This document shows positions 24,289 to 34,880 of a stretch of DNA of 64,000 bases, piece after piece. The notes beneath the pieces are model-generated. The model was not told where the DNA came from and made no database searches. It was given only the letters and a program-made list of their open reading frames with translations. The position numbers and the translations under genes were made by a program. Position 1 is the stretch's first letter. The number at the start of each line of letters is the position of its first letter. Where the stretch lies: contig QPMI01000015.1 of NCBI GenBank assembly GCA_004431415.1, forward strand, positions 372,001-436,000, read 5' to 3'. This DNA is from Cyanophora paradoxa (taxonomy: Eukaryota; Glaucocystophyceae; Cyanophorales; Cyanophoraceae).

Positions 24289-24899
24289 GCCCGCCCCGAC
24301 GCCGCCCCCGCCATCGCCTCCGCCCCCGTCCGTCCAGGCCGCGCCCGAGCCCGCACCGCAGCCTGCTCCAGCGCCGACGGCCGTGGCGGTCGCGGAGCCT
24401 TCGACGCCGTCGCCGACGCCGGCGTTGACGCCCGCGCCGGCCCCGGCCGAGCCGGCGCCGGTCGCGGCCCCGGCGGTGGCGGCGCCGGCGGCGGCGGCGC
24501 TGGCGCGGGGGGCCCGCACTCGCCTCCGCCGAAGCCGCTGCGGCTGCGGCTGCAGTTCTCGCTCTTCCTCTGCGGCTTCGCCGAGACGGTCGACGGCACC
24601 GGCGAGGGCGGTGGCTGTACCCTCCTCGAGTTCGAGGCCGAGGCGCGTCCGCCGCGCCGCGCCGCCGTACCCCCTCCGCCGTCCTTGCTGACGCTGTACC
24701 CCCAGGCGCCCGTGGAGCTGATCGACGTCGACGACCACCTCGACTACGCGCTGGACGACCTGGTGCGCTGCGCGCCCTGGCCCCGTCCTCGAGCCCGCCG
24801 CTCGCTCCCGCCGCGCCGGCCGACCGACGCGGCGCCGCCCGCGCCCCCGCCGCCGCCGCACAGGTGGACGACATCGAAGTTGTGGCGCCCACGCCGTAG
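21423..24899 (+). CDS. NHLRC2: NHLRC2-like protein: thioredoxin fold plus NHL beta-propeller
   Basis: The order is thioredoxin-like domain, six-bladed NHL propeller, C-terminal beta-sandwich, as in animal NHLRC2. The thioredoxin part reads FWTSGCVNCRHVVP, keeping a CxxC, then LVSVHSAKFDHEK and WPCFAVVAPDG. Propeller blades include GGLAVDLETGRVFVSDSGWN, PQGLAWDPEGRTLYVCDADN, GATLYVADSESSSIRSL, NLFAFGDEDG, HPMGVCAVPDD and VVVCDTYNNK/IRLVNPRTREVRTLAGTG. A low-complexity Ala/Pro/Lys-rich insert at about 23.95-24.5 kb splits the C-terminal sandwich (LRLQFSLFLCGF follows it). It ends DDIEVVAPTP. Four introns appear to use GC donors (21606, 22484, 23156, 23300). The first exon and start are uncertain; the ATG at 21423 is one choice. 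Confidence 0.85.
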
Positions 24900-24976
24900 C
24901 TGGCCCCAGGCTCCCCGCTGTGTTCGCTGCCGTTGCCCCGCCGTGCCATGCTGAGCTGAGATGTGCCTTGGTGTGC

Positions 24977-25005
24977 TGCCCTGTGCTGTGCTGTGCTGTG
25001 CTGTC
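24977..25005. repeat. Short TGTGC tandem repeat
   Basis: About five TGTGC units lie in the 125-bp gap between two convergent stop codons. This gap must hold both 3' ends. Confidence 0.7.
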
Positions 25006-25024
25006 AAACGATCGGCCGCCGCTA

Positions 25025-25806
25025 CTACATGTTTGCCTTCCTCTCCCAGCGCTCCCGGGCAGAGAAGCCCCACGCCAGCTTCTGCCGCGGCTTCTTCTTG
25101 CCCCCCCTCTCGCTCTCCTCCTGCGCGCCAGCGGGCACGCGTCAGCAGGTAACGCAAGCAGAAGGCGAAGCGCTAGCCTCAGCAGGGATCGCTCTAAATC
25201 CGGCACCTGCAGGCGGGCGGCGAGCTGGAGGCGCTCCTCCTCCTCGCGCCGCCGCTGCTCCTCCTGCGCGGCGGCCATCTCGTCGTTCAGCCGCTCCGCG
25301 AGCTGGAAGTCGCCCGCCTTGATGGCCGCGTCGATGCGCGCCTCGATCCCCGTCTGCGCCGCCCGAGTCATGATCAGCTCCAGGCCGCGCTGCACTGGGG
25401 CAGCGCCCGCGCGCCTTCTTCCTCCGCGACTCGAGAATGGCTGATAGCGCCGACATGGGCTCGATCGGGGGGAGGTCTTGCGCTCTCTGGCGTACTGTGG
25501 GAGAGCTGGCCGCCGGCGCCGGTTGCTTCGGGGGGCGCGACGGCTCGGCCGGGCCGTCGGCAGCGCGCTTGCCCTGCTTCTTCTCCGGGCGATTCGAGTC
25601 GGTAGCTGCGAGCGATCACGCATCAGGTGCGCGCTTAGAGGAACGTTGGCAGGCAGGAAGTGAGGCAAGGTTCGCCGCGCACGGCGCTTCTCAGGCTTCT
25701 CTTCGCGCCTGGCCGGCGGCGGTGCCGAGTCGCCCTCCTCGAGCTGCCTGCGCTGCTCACGTAGCTCCTCGAGCTTCCGCCGAAGCTCCTCGAGGCGCTC
25801 GGCCAT
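25025..25806 (-). CDS. FAM204A: FAM204A-like protein
   Basis: The protein starts MAERLEELRRKLEELREQRR, a charged coiled coil. A Lys/Pro-rich linker follows (TDSNRPEKKQGKRAADGP), then ILESRRKK. Next is the conserved helical pair TGIEARIDAAIKAGDFQLAE followed by RLNDEM, then a Glu/Arg-rich helix, and the C-terminal signature KPRQKLAWGFSARERWERKA, ending NM. The human FAM204A C-terminus has the same layout ([20 protein letters not shown]). Function in animals is not settled. Exons join in frame: an intron between EKR and P, a GC donor at 25414 after SRRKK, and a GT donor after AARLQ. The gene is convergent with NHLRC2 and divergent from the MYND gene. Confidence 0.82.
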
Positions 25807-25877
25807 TCGGCTTGAGCTTCGGCTTTGTACCCCTCACTTGCGACAGATCAAATTTCCAAGAACGAGGGCGTCCGGCA
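25807..25877. promoter_or_regulatory. 71-bp bidirectional intergenic gap
   Basis: The two start codons at 25806 (-) and 25878 (+) are only 71 bp apart, so 5' untranslated regions and both promoters must be compressed or overlap the coding exons. No clear motif is visible. Confidence 0.45.
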
Positions 25878-27092
25878 ATGACGATGCGAAACGAGTCCGA
25901 GCTCACGGAGGAGGAGCTTTTTCGCGATGCGGATGGCCTCGCATACTGCCCCAAGCACCGCCGAAACGTCTGCCTCGAAGTGCGGGCCTCAAGCTTGCCG
26001 CGAGCTTGCGTCAAGCTTGACTGAAAGTCGCGCAGTGTATGCAGGAGCACCGTCCGCAGCACATGCTTGCCTACGTGAATCGGGCGCTGGCGCCTGCAAA
26101 GCGCGCTGGCCATTGTCAAGCCTTCGCGAGATCCCTGAAGGAGGAGGTGAAGCGGATGAATGAAATCGTTGCGAAGCACGATCTCGACGCAATGCCGTGG
26201 GGGACGGCGCGGGCGAACGAGCTCTTTGATGAAGCCTGCCCAGGCTCCGTCAAGATCGCGTCGACGTCGTCAGCAGCGTGTTCGGGTCCCTGCGGAAAGT
26301 GCGGGAAGCTGGGCGCAAAGAGCCGCTGCGCCCGATGCAAGCAGGTGCGAATTAGCTAGATCTAGATCTAGATCTAGATCTAGCTATAGCTCTAAATCTT
26401 CAAGCTTTAAGCCGCGCCGGCGCTCGCGCCGTACGTGCGCGCGGCTTCGCGTGCACGGCCGGGCCGGGCCGCGGCCGGCGCGCGCCCGCGCCGCGGCCGC
26501 CCCGGCCCGCCCGCGCCGGCCGCGCCCGCGCGCGGGCTTGATCATGACATTGCGTCAGGTTTTCTACTGCGAAGTCACCTGCCAGCGGGCAGATTGGAGC
26601 CGGCACAAGTCCCTCTGCAATGCAAACGGCCAGCTGCAGCCTCCAGTTGCCGCCGCGGCGGCCGCCAGCGCTAGCGAGCCGCCGCCTGCAGCTGCGCGGG
26701 AGCAGAAACCTCGGGCGACAGCGGCAGGGGGCGAGGCGCTGACATGGGAGGACGTGCGGCGGGGCGGGGGTGAGGCGGTGCCCGGCACGCTGGAGCTGCG
26801 GGCGCAGAGCCGCCCCTTCCCCCTGCGGCACGCGTTCCCGGCGACAGACGCGCAGCGGAAGGTGCACACCGTCTACTTCTACCTCGAAGGCACCCCGCCG
26901 CCCGCCCTGCTCCGCGTCCGCCCTGGCTCCCTTATCCGCTGGCGCAACCCCCGCTTCCACACGTGCGCTGCGCACGTGCACGCCGCACGCAGCTGCTCTG
27001 GCTGAGCTGCAGCGTGCGCGCGCAGCTTCACGGACGGGCAGACCGGCGCGCGGATCGAGGACGGCGACCTCCCTAATATCGAGTGGGATTAA
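25878..27092 (+). CDS. MYND-type zinc-finger protein
   Basis: Four exons join in frame. The N-terminus is MTMRNESELTEEELFRDADG followed by a Cys/His cluster, LAYCPKHRRNVCLE/CMQEH. A helical stretch follows, then the MYND finger CGKCGKLGAKSRCARCKQ, with an intron from about 26345 to 26558, and VFYCEVTCQRADWSRHKSLC. All Cys/His zinc ligands of the MYND consensus are present. The remainder has an Ala/Pro-rich linker and a C-terminal domain (TVYFYLEGTPPPALLRVRPG, then RNPRFHT/FTDGQTGARIEDGD) ending IEWD. MYND fingers bind proline-rich partners; the partner and role here are unknown. The ATG at 25878 is chosen because the Cys/His cluster follows in frame. Confidence 0.75.
26354..26391. repeat. Palindromic AGATCT repeat inside a MYND-gene intron
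   Basis: Tandem TAGATC units form a self-complementary tract in the intron that splits the MYND finger. A second short run lies at about 27121-27140, just after the stop codon. Confidence 0.8.
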
Positions 27093-27299
27093 ATATTTGA
27101 TTTATCCTGTCTTCCCCTTCTAGATCTAGATCTAGATCTGAAGGATGCATTTGCAATTTAATTGCATATGCAAGCTTGAGCTTTCGAGACTTCCATTCGC
27201 CCTCTCCGAGCTGCTCACGCGCGATTCGAGCCGAGATACTGATATAAGCCGCTGGCCGCTGCCGCCGGCGCCGCACGCGGGGAGGGGGCCGGGAGATAG

Positions 27300-28110
27300 G
27301 GGAAGGGGGAGGGGGGGGCGGGGGGGAGCTGGCGGTGGCGCCGGCGCCGGCGGCGCTGCTGCTGGGCCCCGGCGAGCGCGGCGCCTTCACCCTCGCCTGC
27401 ACGCTCCGCCGCCAGCGCGCCTTCCGCTGCGCCCTCGTCGCCGCGCCCCCGAGCGCGCTTGGCGCCTCCGCGTCGCCGGCGAGGGCGCCGCCGTCGCCCT
27501 CGGGCCCCTCGCCCGCGCCCTCCTCGCCGCCCTCGCCCCGGACCCCGCCTCCGCCCCCGCCGCCGCGTCCGTCGCCGCCCGGCCCGGGCTCCCGCGCGGG
27601 GGCCCGAGCCGGCGGTGGCGGGCGCGGCTCTCGCGGCGGCAGCTGCGGGGGCGGCAGGGGCCCCTCGCCCTCCCCGTGCGCCTCGCCTCCAGCCCCGCCC
27701 CTCCGTCCCCTCCTCGGGCGCCGCCAGCCCCGCCCCGCCCCGCACCCCCAGCCGCCCTCCTGCGCCAGCGTCGAGATCCCCGCCCCGGCCCCGTCGAGGA
27801 GGCGGGCCCCAGCCCTCTACCCCTCCCCTCTGACACGCCCCCTGACACGCCTCCGGGGGTACAGGTGGTCGCGGACGTGCTGGAATCGCTGCTGGTGGCC
27901 CTCGCGGGGGTGGCCGGCCCCGCCGCCCCCGCCGCCCCGCCGGCGCCGCCGGCCCTCGCCCGCGCCCGCCGCCTGGCGGACGAGGCGCGGGAGAGGGCGC
28001 GGGCGGCCCTCCGGCCCGCCCTCCCCGCCCCCGGCGATCCCGCCGTCGACGCCGTCCTCTCCTACGGCCCCTCCGTCCGCCCCTTCCATGGCCCACGCTC
28101 GCCAGCAAGC
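27300..28110 (+). pseudogene. Copy 1 of a duplicated GC-rich gene segment, probably non-functional
   Basis: It shares long stretches with 37260-38060, for example GGCGGCAGGGGCCCCTCGCC, GCCGCCAGCCCCGCCCCGCC and GGGGGTACAGGTGGT. Copy 1 has an extra upstream exon-like part (LLLGPGERGAFTLACTLRRQ) and an exon-like VVADVLESLLVALAGVAG after a plausible acceptor at 27864. Relative to copy 2 it lacks about 270 bp near its right end. I do not recognise the parent protein. The lack of a complete reading frame and AT-rich flanks suggest a gene fragment. Confidence 0.45.
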
Positions 28111-28539
28111 GTGATAATTTCGAAGCGGTAGCTCGAATTTTTAAGAGCCTCGGGATCGCTGTGTGCGATGCGATGAAGCATGATTGCCGCTCTTTCAAGT
28201 GTAGCCTTTCCTTGCCACTGGATCGGATCGATCGCGAGCCGCTGAGCTGTTCATGAGCGGCAGCTGGTGGGGCCCCCAAAAAAAACAAATTGCTCGGATA
28301 GGTCCGGGATCCGGCCAGGCAGGGGGGTACGTTGGGGCACTACGTATACACCCCGCCGTACGCGTAGCCTTGCCGTGGATGTCGTCGACCGAATTGCTCG
28401 GGCGCGAGCGCTTCGCCGTCCTGTCGACATCGCGCGCGCTCGTCAGCTTCCGGATCCGCGGCCTCTCGCGATCGGGTGAGGAGGAGCAGAAGATCTAAAC
28501 CCTGGGCTGAGCTTCCTGACTCAGTGGTCATGATCATGA

Positions 28540-28765
28540 GTTTCGAGGCGACGGAGCAGCTCGTCGCGAAGCTGCCGGACCGCGATCCCGCGTTCGAATT
28601 CGCGCCCTCGTTCAAGCGCTAGCGCGCCTCGCTCGCCTTTCGCGCCTTCGACCCCGCCGAGATCCCCGTGCGCGCGGAGGCTCGCCATCTTCTCGAAGCT
28701 CGAGCGGCTGACGGACAGCGTGACGGCCGACGTCTCCACCCTCCTCCTGCGCATGCACCAGCATG
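28540..28765 (+). CDS. Unassigned exon cluster (hypothetical)
   Basis: Two exon-like pieces are visible on the plus strand: FEATEQLVAKLPDRDPAFEF continuing APSFKR at about 28540-28620, and KLERLTDSVTADVSTLLLRM continuing HQHA at about 28695-28768, just before a GT. The second piece resembles a short amphipathic helix of small adaptor subunits, but I cannot name a family. An upstream piece ending near 28475 may belong to it. No start or stop is established. Confidence 0.22.
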
Positions 28766-28865
28766 CAGGTATTTATTTAAGCGGCATACAAGTACAGGAA
28801 ACAGGTATTTGTAGGCAACGATTAACAGGATCCTGCAGACGAGTGCTGTATTTTTGCGACTATCA

Positions 28866-28898
28866 ACTAAAACGAAAGCGAAAGCGAAAGCGAAAGTG
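28866..28898. repeat. CGAAAG microsatellite
   Basis: About five hexamer units of CGAAAG occur in non-coding sequence between the unassigned exon cluster and the 3' end of the CUB gene. Confidence 0.75.
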
Positions 28899-29178
28899 CA
28901 GGAGCGCTAGTTTGGTCATGTACGTATACGTCACTAGCTATAGTGCTGCAAAGAACCGGACGTCGACATGCAAATGTGCATCGACTAATTTATTGAGTCT
29001 CGTGCTCAAAACTAAGAACAATGAGACTCTAGCGAACTACCAGGATCATCGGATTCATTGGTGCCCTTCTTTTTTGCGAGCGCTCAAGCTCGAGCCAAGA
29101 GCTGCTTATGCATTTAAATGAAAACCGCGAAAACAGCCGTTATGCCGAGGGCAATGCCGAGTAAATCCTGAGGACAAA

Positions 29179-32164
29179 TCACTTCAGGCGAGCTTCCGAA
29201 GTTCGTTCCAAAACGTCATACGTATGAGAAGAGCTCACCGTAAAAGCGTGTACATGCGTTGAGGTTGCAGCGCTCGGCCAGTACGGCACATTAGTGGTTG
29301 ATCCCGTGGGGGTCCATGTGAAGGCCTGCTCGGAAACACACATCGCATGGAGCGGATAGGAAAACCGAAGTTGCAATTGACAGCCCACTGGGCCACGCAC
29401 ATTCGCAAAAACGACCGGAGCAAACGGGGCCTGACCGGGGGCAGCCTCGATACGAACGTTGTACTGCAAGGAAACATTGACATCAGAATCTGAAGGCGTG
29501 GTGGCAAATTGGTGCGCGGGATACAAACCGGCGTGTTTGTCGAGAAGAGCAAGTGGCGGCGCGCAATTTTGGGAGCCTCTGTGATACATGCATTAATATC
29601 AGCATGCCTATAGCTATTTGCGATGCTCTGAATTCAGCGGTCGGGTTTGCAATCGATTGCGGCGCGCGCACTGAATTTAAGAACGACATTCTGGCCAGTT
29701 CCCGTAACGCTCACATCCGTGGCTTGGATCTTGTTTCCAGCGTTGTCGGTGATATAGACCACGACCAGCTGGTTAGGCTGGTATACGTAACAGGAATTTA
29801 ATTTACAGGAGTTGGATCCAGATTGTTTTGTTACATATACAAGAAAAGCGGGACCTGGAGGATGCCGACGACTGGGATTGTGATCACTTCGGAAGAACCA
29901 CTCTGCAGATTTGAATACTGATCAGCTGCAGTTGACTGACGGCATGTGACATATATGGGTGACATTTTTCAAACTCACCTGAGGGGCGGAAGCGACGGGG
30001 GCGGAAAGGGTAAGTTTGTAAACGATAACACCATTGCTCTCCTGCCGAAATGTAAGGAAAATGGAAGCGAAAAATTGCGGAACACGATCTCGATCCCACC
30101 GTCTCCTTTACAAACTGTGAAACGTTGAACTGCAATATTCGAAGTCAATGCACTGATCATAATCGCGATCGGTGCCTTTGAGAGATATCTATACGAAAGA
30201 ACTCAGGTCGAATCACGCGTACCGATTTGCCGCCTATAACTACGGTCGCTGTGGAGCCCGAGGCGAAGATTTCCTGCAGAAGAGAGGATTCAATTTTGAT
30301 AAAGCGAAATGAATAAACGCGGTGATTCCGAACCAGCGGCGGTGCTACAGCGCTAGCTGCAGCTGGCGAAGGCGACGGCGTAGTCGCGGGGACTTGCGAC
30401 GACGGTGCCGAGGTCGGAGTGGGAGTCGCGGCGGCCGGGGGCACTTGGCTGCAACGAGCGTGCACGTGCACGTGCACGTGCGCACTCATAATCAATGTTT
30501 CTTGCAATTGATGTGACCGTGGGCAGGTGTTCAGCATCAACAGCAGTACCTCGAGGGGCTTGGGGTGGGCGAAGAAGCTACAACAGCAGCTGCAGGACTG
30601 GGCGACGGAATGGCCATGGCCATGGGCGACGGGCTGGCCGTGGGCGACGGGCTGGGAGAGGGGCTCGGAGTGGGTGGCACCGGAACGCAGTTCACTAACC
30701 ACGATCATGGCTCGTCAAATTCGAAAAAGAAAGAAGCTGAAGAGTGAAACAATACAGGGGGGATCTTTGCGATCGCGATCGCACCGACTCCCGTGGCGTT
30801 GAAGCCGGCTTCGTTGGCGCTTGTGTCGGACTGGAACATCAAAAAGATTTTCGCCGACGAGTCCGTCGTGGAGTACGTTGGGAGGGTGCTGCCATCGATG
30901 ACGCCGCCCGGCGACGGCCCTACGCCAGTGATCGCGGACAAGTTCTTGGCAGTGTTGTCGAAGACCTAAAAGAGTACATGCACATCTATATCAAAAGTAC
31001 GTATACTAAGAAAGGAAAGCGTTACTGATATGTTCGAATTCAATGTGGCGCGGCGGCGGCGCGCACGTGAGCATTATCGCACATGGGGTTGCAGTCATAT
31101 TCGACGGCGAGGTTTGCGAACGAAAGCGTCACGTTGCTATCGCTGGCGCAACCGGCCGGCACTTCAAAGATCCTGCGTGACCATCATGATCATCACGTAT
31201 ATATGCGGCGATTCGTATTGTGTATGATGGGAAACGCGCGGACCAAATGCCAAAATCCTGGGCCTGATAAGGCCCGAAGTTTACGGAGGCCGTAGTGTCG
31301 TACTTAGAAGTGGTAAATCTCTGGACGTCGGAGATAGCACCCGATGTCGACGGATCGAGAGGCGGTGCGGCCGTTGGCGTCGCTGGCAGGGAGCCCGAGT
31401 CAGAGCATGCACGCGCACACGATCTAACATGTGCGGCGTGGGCCGGGCGACTTACATCCGACCTTGGCGATGCTCCAGTAGCGGGTTGAGATACTCTGTG
31501 TGCCGAAGGCGTGCCACAAGAAAACAATCACGTTCTGCGATGACGAGGCCACTGTGGTTCCGGCGGTTTGGAAGCTGCTTCCGATGGCCATCAGAGCCGG
31601 CGGGGAGACTCCAATGTCCACAATCTGCAATATTGCGTACGCGTGCGCATTGTCATTCTTTGCATAAAGTATACGTAGATGCAATTCTTTTTAATGTGCC
31701 AGCGCACCTTGATGGAGGTTCCATTGAAGCCAACTGGAGTCGTAGAACTCACGACCTCTACCTGGACGACCTGATCCGCCGGGGCCGTGATGGTCCTGCG
31801 CTTCGGAAATGGCGTTAACGTTATCGATATCCTAACAGCACATCAATTCGATTTGGAATTCGATTACAGCACATGTTCAACGTATGCTGTAGCTATCTTT
31901 ATAGAGGAGGTATATGTATATCAACGCAAATATAAAGCTTGGTTAAAAACGCAGGACGCACCACGCATAGTTACCGTACAAGCTGGCACTGTATTCCAGT
32001 GTGATGTTTAGCCAAGCGGGCGTTGACGACGCAACGAGCGCTGCCGGCTGTGTGCTGTCTGCCGAGAGCTGACCGTTGACCACCGGAGCAAGGATGCATA
32101 CGGCCGCGGCCGCGTAGAGGAGAAGGGCCACGCAAGATTTAGATCTAGAGGCGCTCGGCATATG
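29179..32164 (-). CDS. Secreted modular protein with CUB-like domains
   Basis: The start at 32164 opens a signal peptide (hydrophobic VALLLYAAAAVCILAPVVNG, with cleavage expected near QLSAD). Exons then join in frame: WLNITLEYSASLYGNYAW, TITAPADQVVQVEVVSSTTP, then IVDIGVSPPALMAIGSSFQT. A second module follows: IFEVPAGCASDSNVTLSF, CNPMCDNAH, VFDNTAKNLSAITGVGPSPG and FLMFQSDTSANEAGFNATG. The last matches the CUB pattern of a hydrophobic strand, SD and a GF core. Ser/Pro-rich linkers (TPSPSPSPSP; ATTPSPSPAAASA) separate modules. The last exon carries VFANVRGPVGCQLQLRFSYP and ends TSEARLK. A cell-surface or extracellular adhesive role is inferred. Introns are AT-rich, unlike those of the GC-rich genes. 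Confidence 0.6.
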
Positions 32165-32672
32165 CATGGTGAGCGGCGCGATACACAATGGCTGTGGCCA
32201 CGCGCTGTACATATGCATGTACATGCGCGTCGAATTCGAAGCCCGACGTCGACCGCCGGTCTATATCGATATCTGCGCACAGATCTAGAGTGCGTGTGGA
32301 ATCACTGTGCCACGGTGGATCGATATCTTCTCAAGTACCCCTGAGTCGCCCTGACCCGGCTGCAGCTGAATCCGGGCTGATCGTCGACTGTACCGCAGCC
32401 GCCGGCGCCGGCCGGTCGACGTCGACGTCTCCCTGCTAGCGCTCCGGATCCCGGAGCCTCCGGGCTGCCTGCAGGCTGCAGCCTGCAGCTGGCGCAGCGA
32501 CGGCACTCGCTGCTGAATCTCTGGATCACTGACACATGAGTGAGTCTGTGTCGACTCTGTGACTCTGTGAGTCGATCATCATGGCATGCGCATATGCATC
32601 ATGGCATGCGCATGCGCGGCCGCCGGGCGCAGCCTCGCAGGCCGCGCGCGCAGCTCAGCGGCTGTCACAGTA

Positions 32673-32895
32673 CTGTGGGAATGCCGCAGTGCTTATTTAG
32701 CCGATGTTTTATATTGCCGTAAATTGCCGAGAGGCCGAATTCGGCAATTTAGCATCACGGCAATTGCTTGGAGGGTAGGTATTTTTCTAGCCCGCCATAG
32801 ATCAGACTCTGGATTCGGCAATTTATCGCCACGGCAATTCCAGTTTTGGTCGAATTCGGCAATTTAACTACGCGGCAATTTAAGCATTCCTACAG
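32673..32895 (+). mobile_element. MITE-like element, copy A
   Basis: The element is bounded by inverted termini CTGTGGGAATGC (32673) and GCATTCCTACAG (ending 32895), flanked on both sides by TA, as expected for a Tc1/mariner-type target duplication. Inside, CGGCAATT or its complement recurs many times. It has no coding capacity. Confidence 0.72.
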
Positions 32896-32953
32896 TACTA
32901 GCCTAGTAGTGTGAGTCTGTGACTCTGTGTGACTGGTAATGTATCATAGTATA

Positions 32954-33182
32954 CTGTAGGACTCCCGGGATTGCTTAAATTGCCTTGCCGAATTCGACCA
33001 AAACCGGAATTGCCGTGGCGATAAACTGCCGAAACTCCGAATTTGTTCTACGGCGCCATACAGAATCGGCCGTTTTGCCCTACCGGTACCCCCCACAAAT
33101 TGCCGCGGTTCTAAATTGCCGAATTCGGCCTCACAGCAATTCACGGCAATTTAAAACATCGGCTAAAAAAGCATTCCTACAG
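32954..33182 (-). mobile_element. MITE-like element, copy B, inverted relative to copy A
   Basis: The left end is CTGTAGGACTCC at 32954 (preceded by TA) and the right end GCATTCCTACAG at 33182. Its reverse complement runs parallel to copy A: TTTAGCCGATGTTTTA, GAGGCCGAATTCGGCAATTT, TTTATCGCCACGGCAATTCC and TTTTGGTCGAATTCGGCAA. The TA is not restored on the right side, so that end may have decayed. Confidence 0.68.
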
Positions 33183-33419
33183 CCCAGTATATACGTAAAT
33201 TAAGTAACGTAATGCGGCCGCTGATCATGAGCTAGCGCTGTACTAGCCTGTACAGCCTGTACATGTATATAATACGATATATACTGCTTCCGGAGGCTGG
33301 ATCCGGATCCGGAGGCCGGCCGGGTGGATCGATCATCGATTCACCAAAAACAAGGATCGATCATGGATCATCGGATATCTTCTCGGGTACCGGACCTACC
33401 GTGTCACGGTCCGTGTGGG

Positions 33420-33810
33420 ACGGTGTGGCACTAAATTACCGCGGCATAAATTACCGCGTTAGAAACTCCGGCCCGAGGGTGGCCAAAACTTTGCTTCGAG
33501 TTTTTTGTCTGTATGCCCCCTGGGCAGCCCGGCCCCGCAGTGCTGGTACATGTCTAGAGACTTCGAATCCCGCGGCCGCCCGCTCCACATAATTCCGATC
33601 GATCATGTCCCACCTTGCCTGTATACGCCCCCGCAGTGCTGGAGTAGACTATAGCTAGAGGCTGTGGCCGGTAATTCACCAAAAAAATAGAGACTGTGGC
33701 CGGTAAATTGCGGCGGTAATTCACCAAAAAAAAGGGTGGCCAAAATACCGCGGTATACGTACCAAATTAATTACCGCGTTTCAAAAAAACTTGAGGCTTG
33801 CAATTGTACA
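33420..33810. repeat. Dispersed AT-rich repeats with ATTACCGCGG and GGTAATTCACC motifs
   Basis: AAATTACCGCGGCATAAATT and related motifs, CCGGTAATTCACCAAAAAAA (twice), GGGTGGCCAAAA (twice) and GCCCCCTGGGCAGCCC followed by CCGCAGTGCTGG recur here and again near 34.9 kb. They look like decayed non-autonomous elements nested in one another. No gene is visible from 32.2 to 34.5 kb. Confidence 0.6.
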
Positions 33811-34144
33811 TGTATGGGGCGGTACTTTTGGGGGGTACTGTATGAGGCGACTTGCCAGCAGAGAATTACTATACCGGGTAGCTAGTACTAGTAATGGGGC
33901 GACGTCGACTACCGTACCGTCGTCGGCGTAGTACTAGACTAGCCTAGTAGTACTAGTATCTTAGTAATAAAATTAGCTACCGTAGTACCGGTCTCCCGAG
34001 TCCCGCGGCCGGCCCGGCTGGTCCGATCCCGGACTCCCGGGTGCGCACTGCGCAGCCTCGAGCTCGAGCTCAGCGCAGGCCGCATGCGCAGTGCGCATTG
34101 CGCACTGCGCAGTGCCGCAGTACTAGTGCTGCAGTAGTGCATAT

Positions 34145-34270
34145 GCATGGCAGGCTTGTCTCATTCTGGCCCAGTGGGCGCCGGCAGGCTTGTCTCATTC
34201 TGCACATGTACAGCCGGGCGCCTGGCAGGCTTGTCTCATTCTGGGCGCCTCCCGCCCGGGCTTGTCTAGA
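34145..34270. repeat. Three spaced copies of a 20-bp repeat
   Basis: GGCAGGCTTGTCTCATTCTG occurs at about 34149, 34183 and 34223, each followed by a different GC-rich spacer. A partial GGCTTGTCT follows near 34259. Confidence 0.85.
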
Positions 34271-34521
34271 TCTAGATCTGCAAGCCGAATACAAGCCGGG
34301 AACTGTAGTATACAGGCTATGCCTTCATGCCGGCAGCCGGCGGCAGGTACGTATGCCGGCGATTTGGCGGCTAGCCATGCCGGCATGGTCATGTCATATA
34401 TAATGCCGACTTTTGCGGCTTAGTCTACTGTACATCATTCAGTACATGTAAGTCGGGAAATATTTAGTATACTGGATCTTTATATAGTACCAAAGTTTTT
34501 TGGCCCGACTACTAAAGTTTT

Positions 34522-34880
34522 ATGTGTCCTGTGTCCTCCTCGACCTCGTGCCGTAGCTCTGCCCTTTCGCATCGTCCTGCTTCGCCTCCGCCTCCACGTC
34601 GTCTTGTTGTTCCTCTTACTTGTCTGCTTCCTGTTATTTATCTTTCTCAATTTTGTCCTCCGCTTCTTAGTGATGTATACGTAATTCCTTCCGATATTGA
34701 TGGTCTCTCTAGCTCTGTCTCTTCTTCGTGTCAGTCATCCAGGACTCATCCTCTGTCCCTAGATCTGCTCGATTTTTCGTCTCTTCTCGATCTGTCTCGG
34801 GCTCTGTGTCTTTTCTTTTTTATTGTCGATTTTGGCTCTTTGTCTTATCTTTCTTCGTGCTCTTGTCTTAGTTATTTTGC
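34522..34880 (+). other. Pyrimidine-rich open segment of unknown nature
   Basis: A 135-codon open frame starts at 34522 in sequence that is very rich in T and C on the plus strand. It encodes Ser/Leu/Cys-rich peptide with no recognised domain, and it runs into the dispersed GCCCCCTGGGCAGCCC repeat. It is more likely part of a repeat than a gene. Confidence 0.25.

Noticed and set aside
23327-25806. Minus-strand open frames of 540 and 626 codons over NHLRC2
   Set aside because: They are low-complexity Arg/Ala/Gly reading through GCC repeats. Plus-strand NHL-repeat conservation is decisive.
33555-33600. TTCGAATCCCG as a tRNA T-arm
   Set aside because: No matching acceptor stem, anticodon arm or D-arm could be placed around it.
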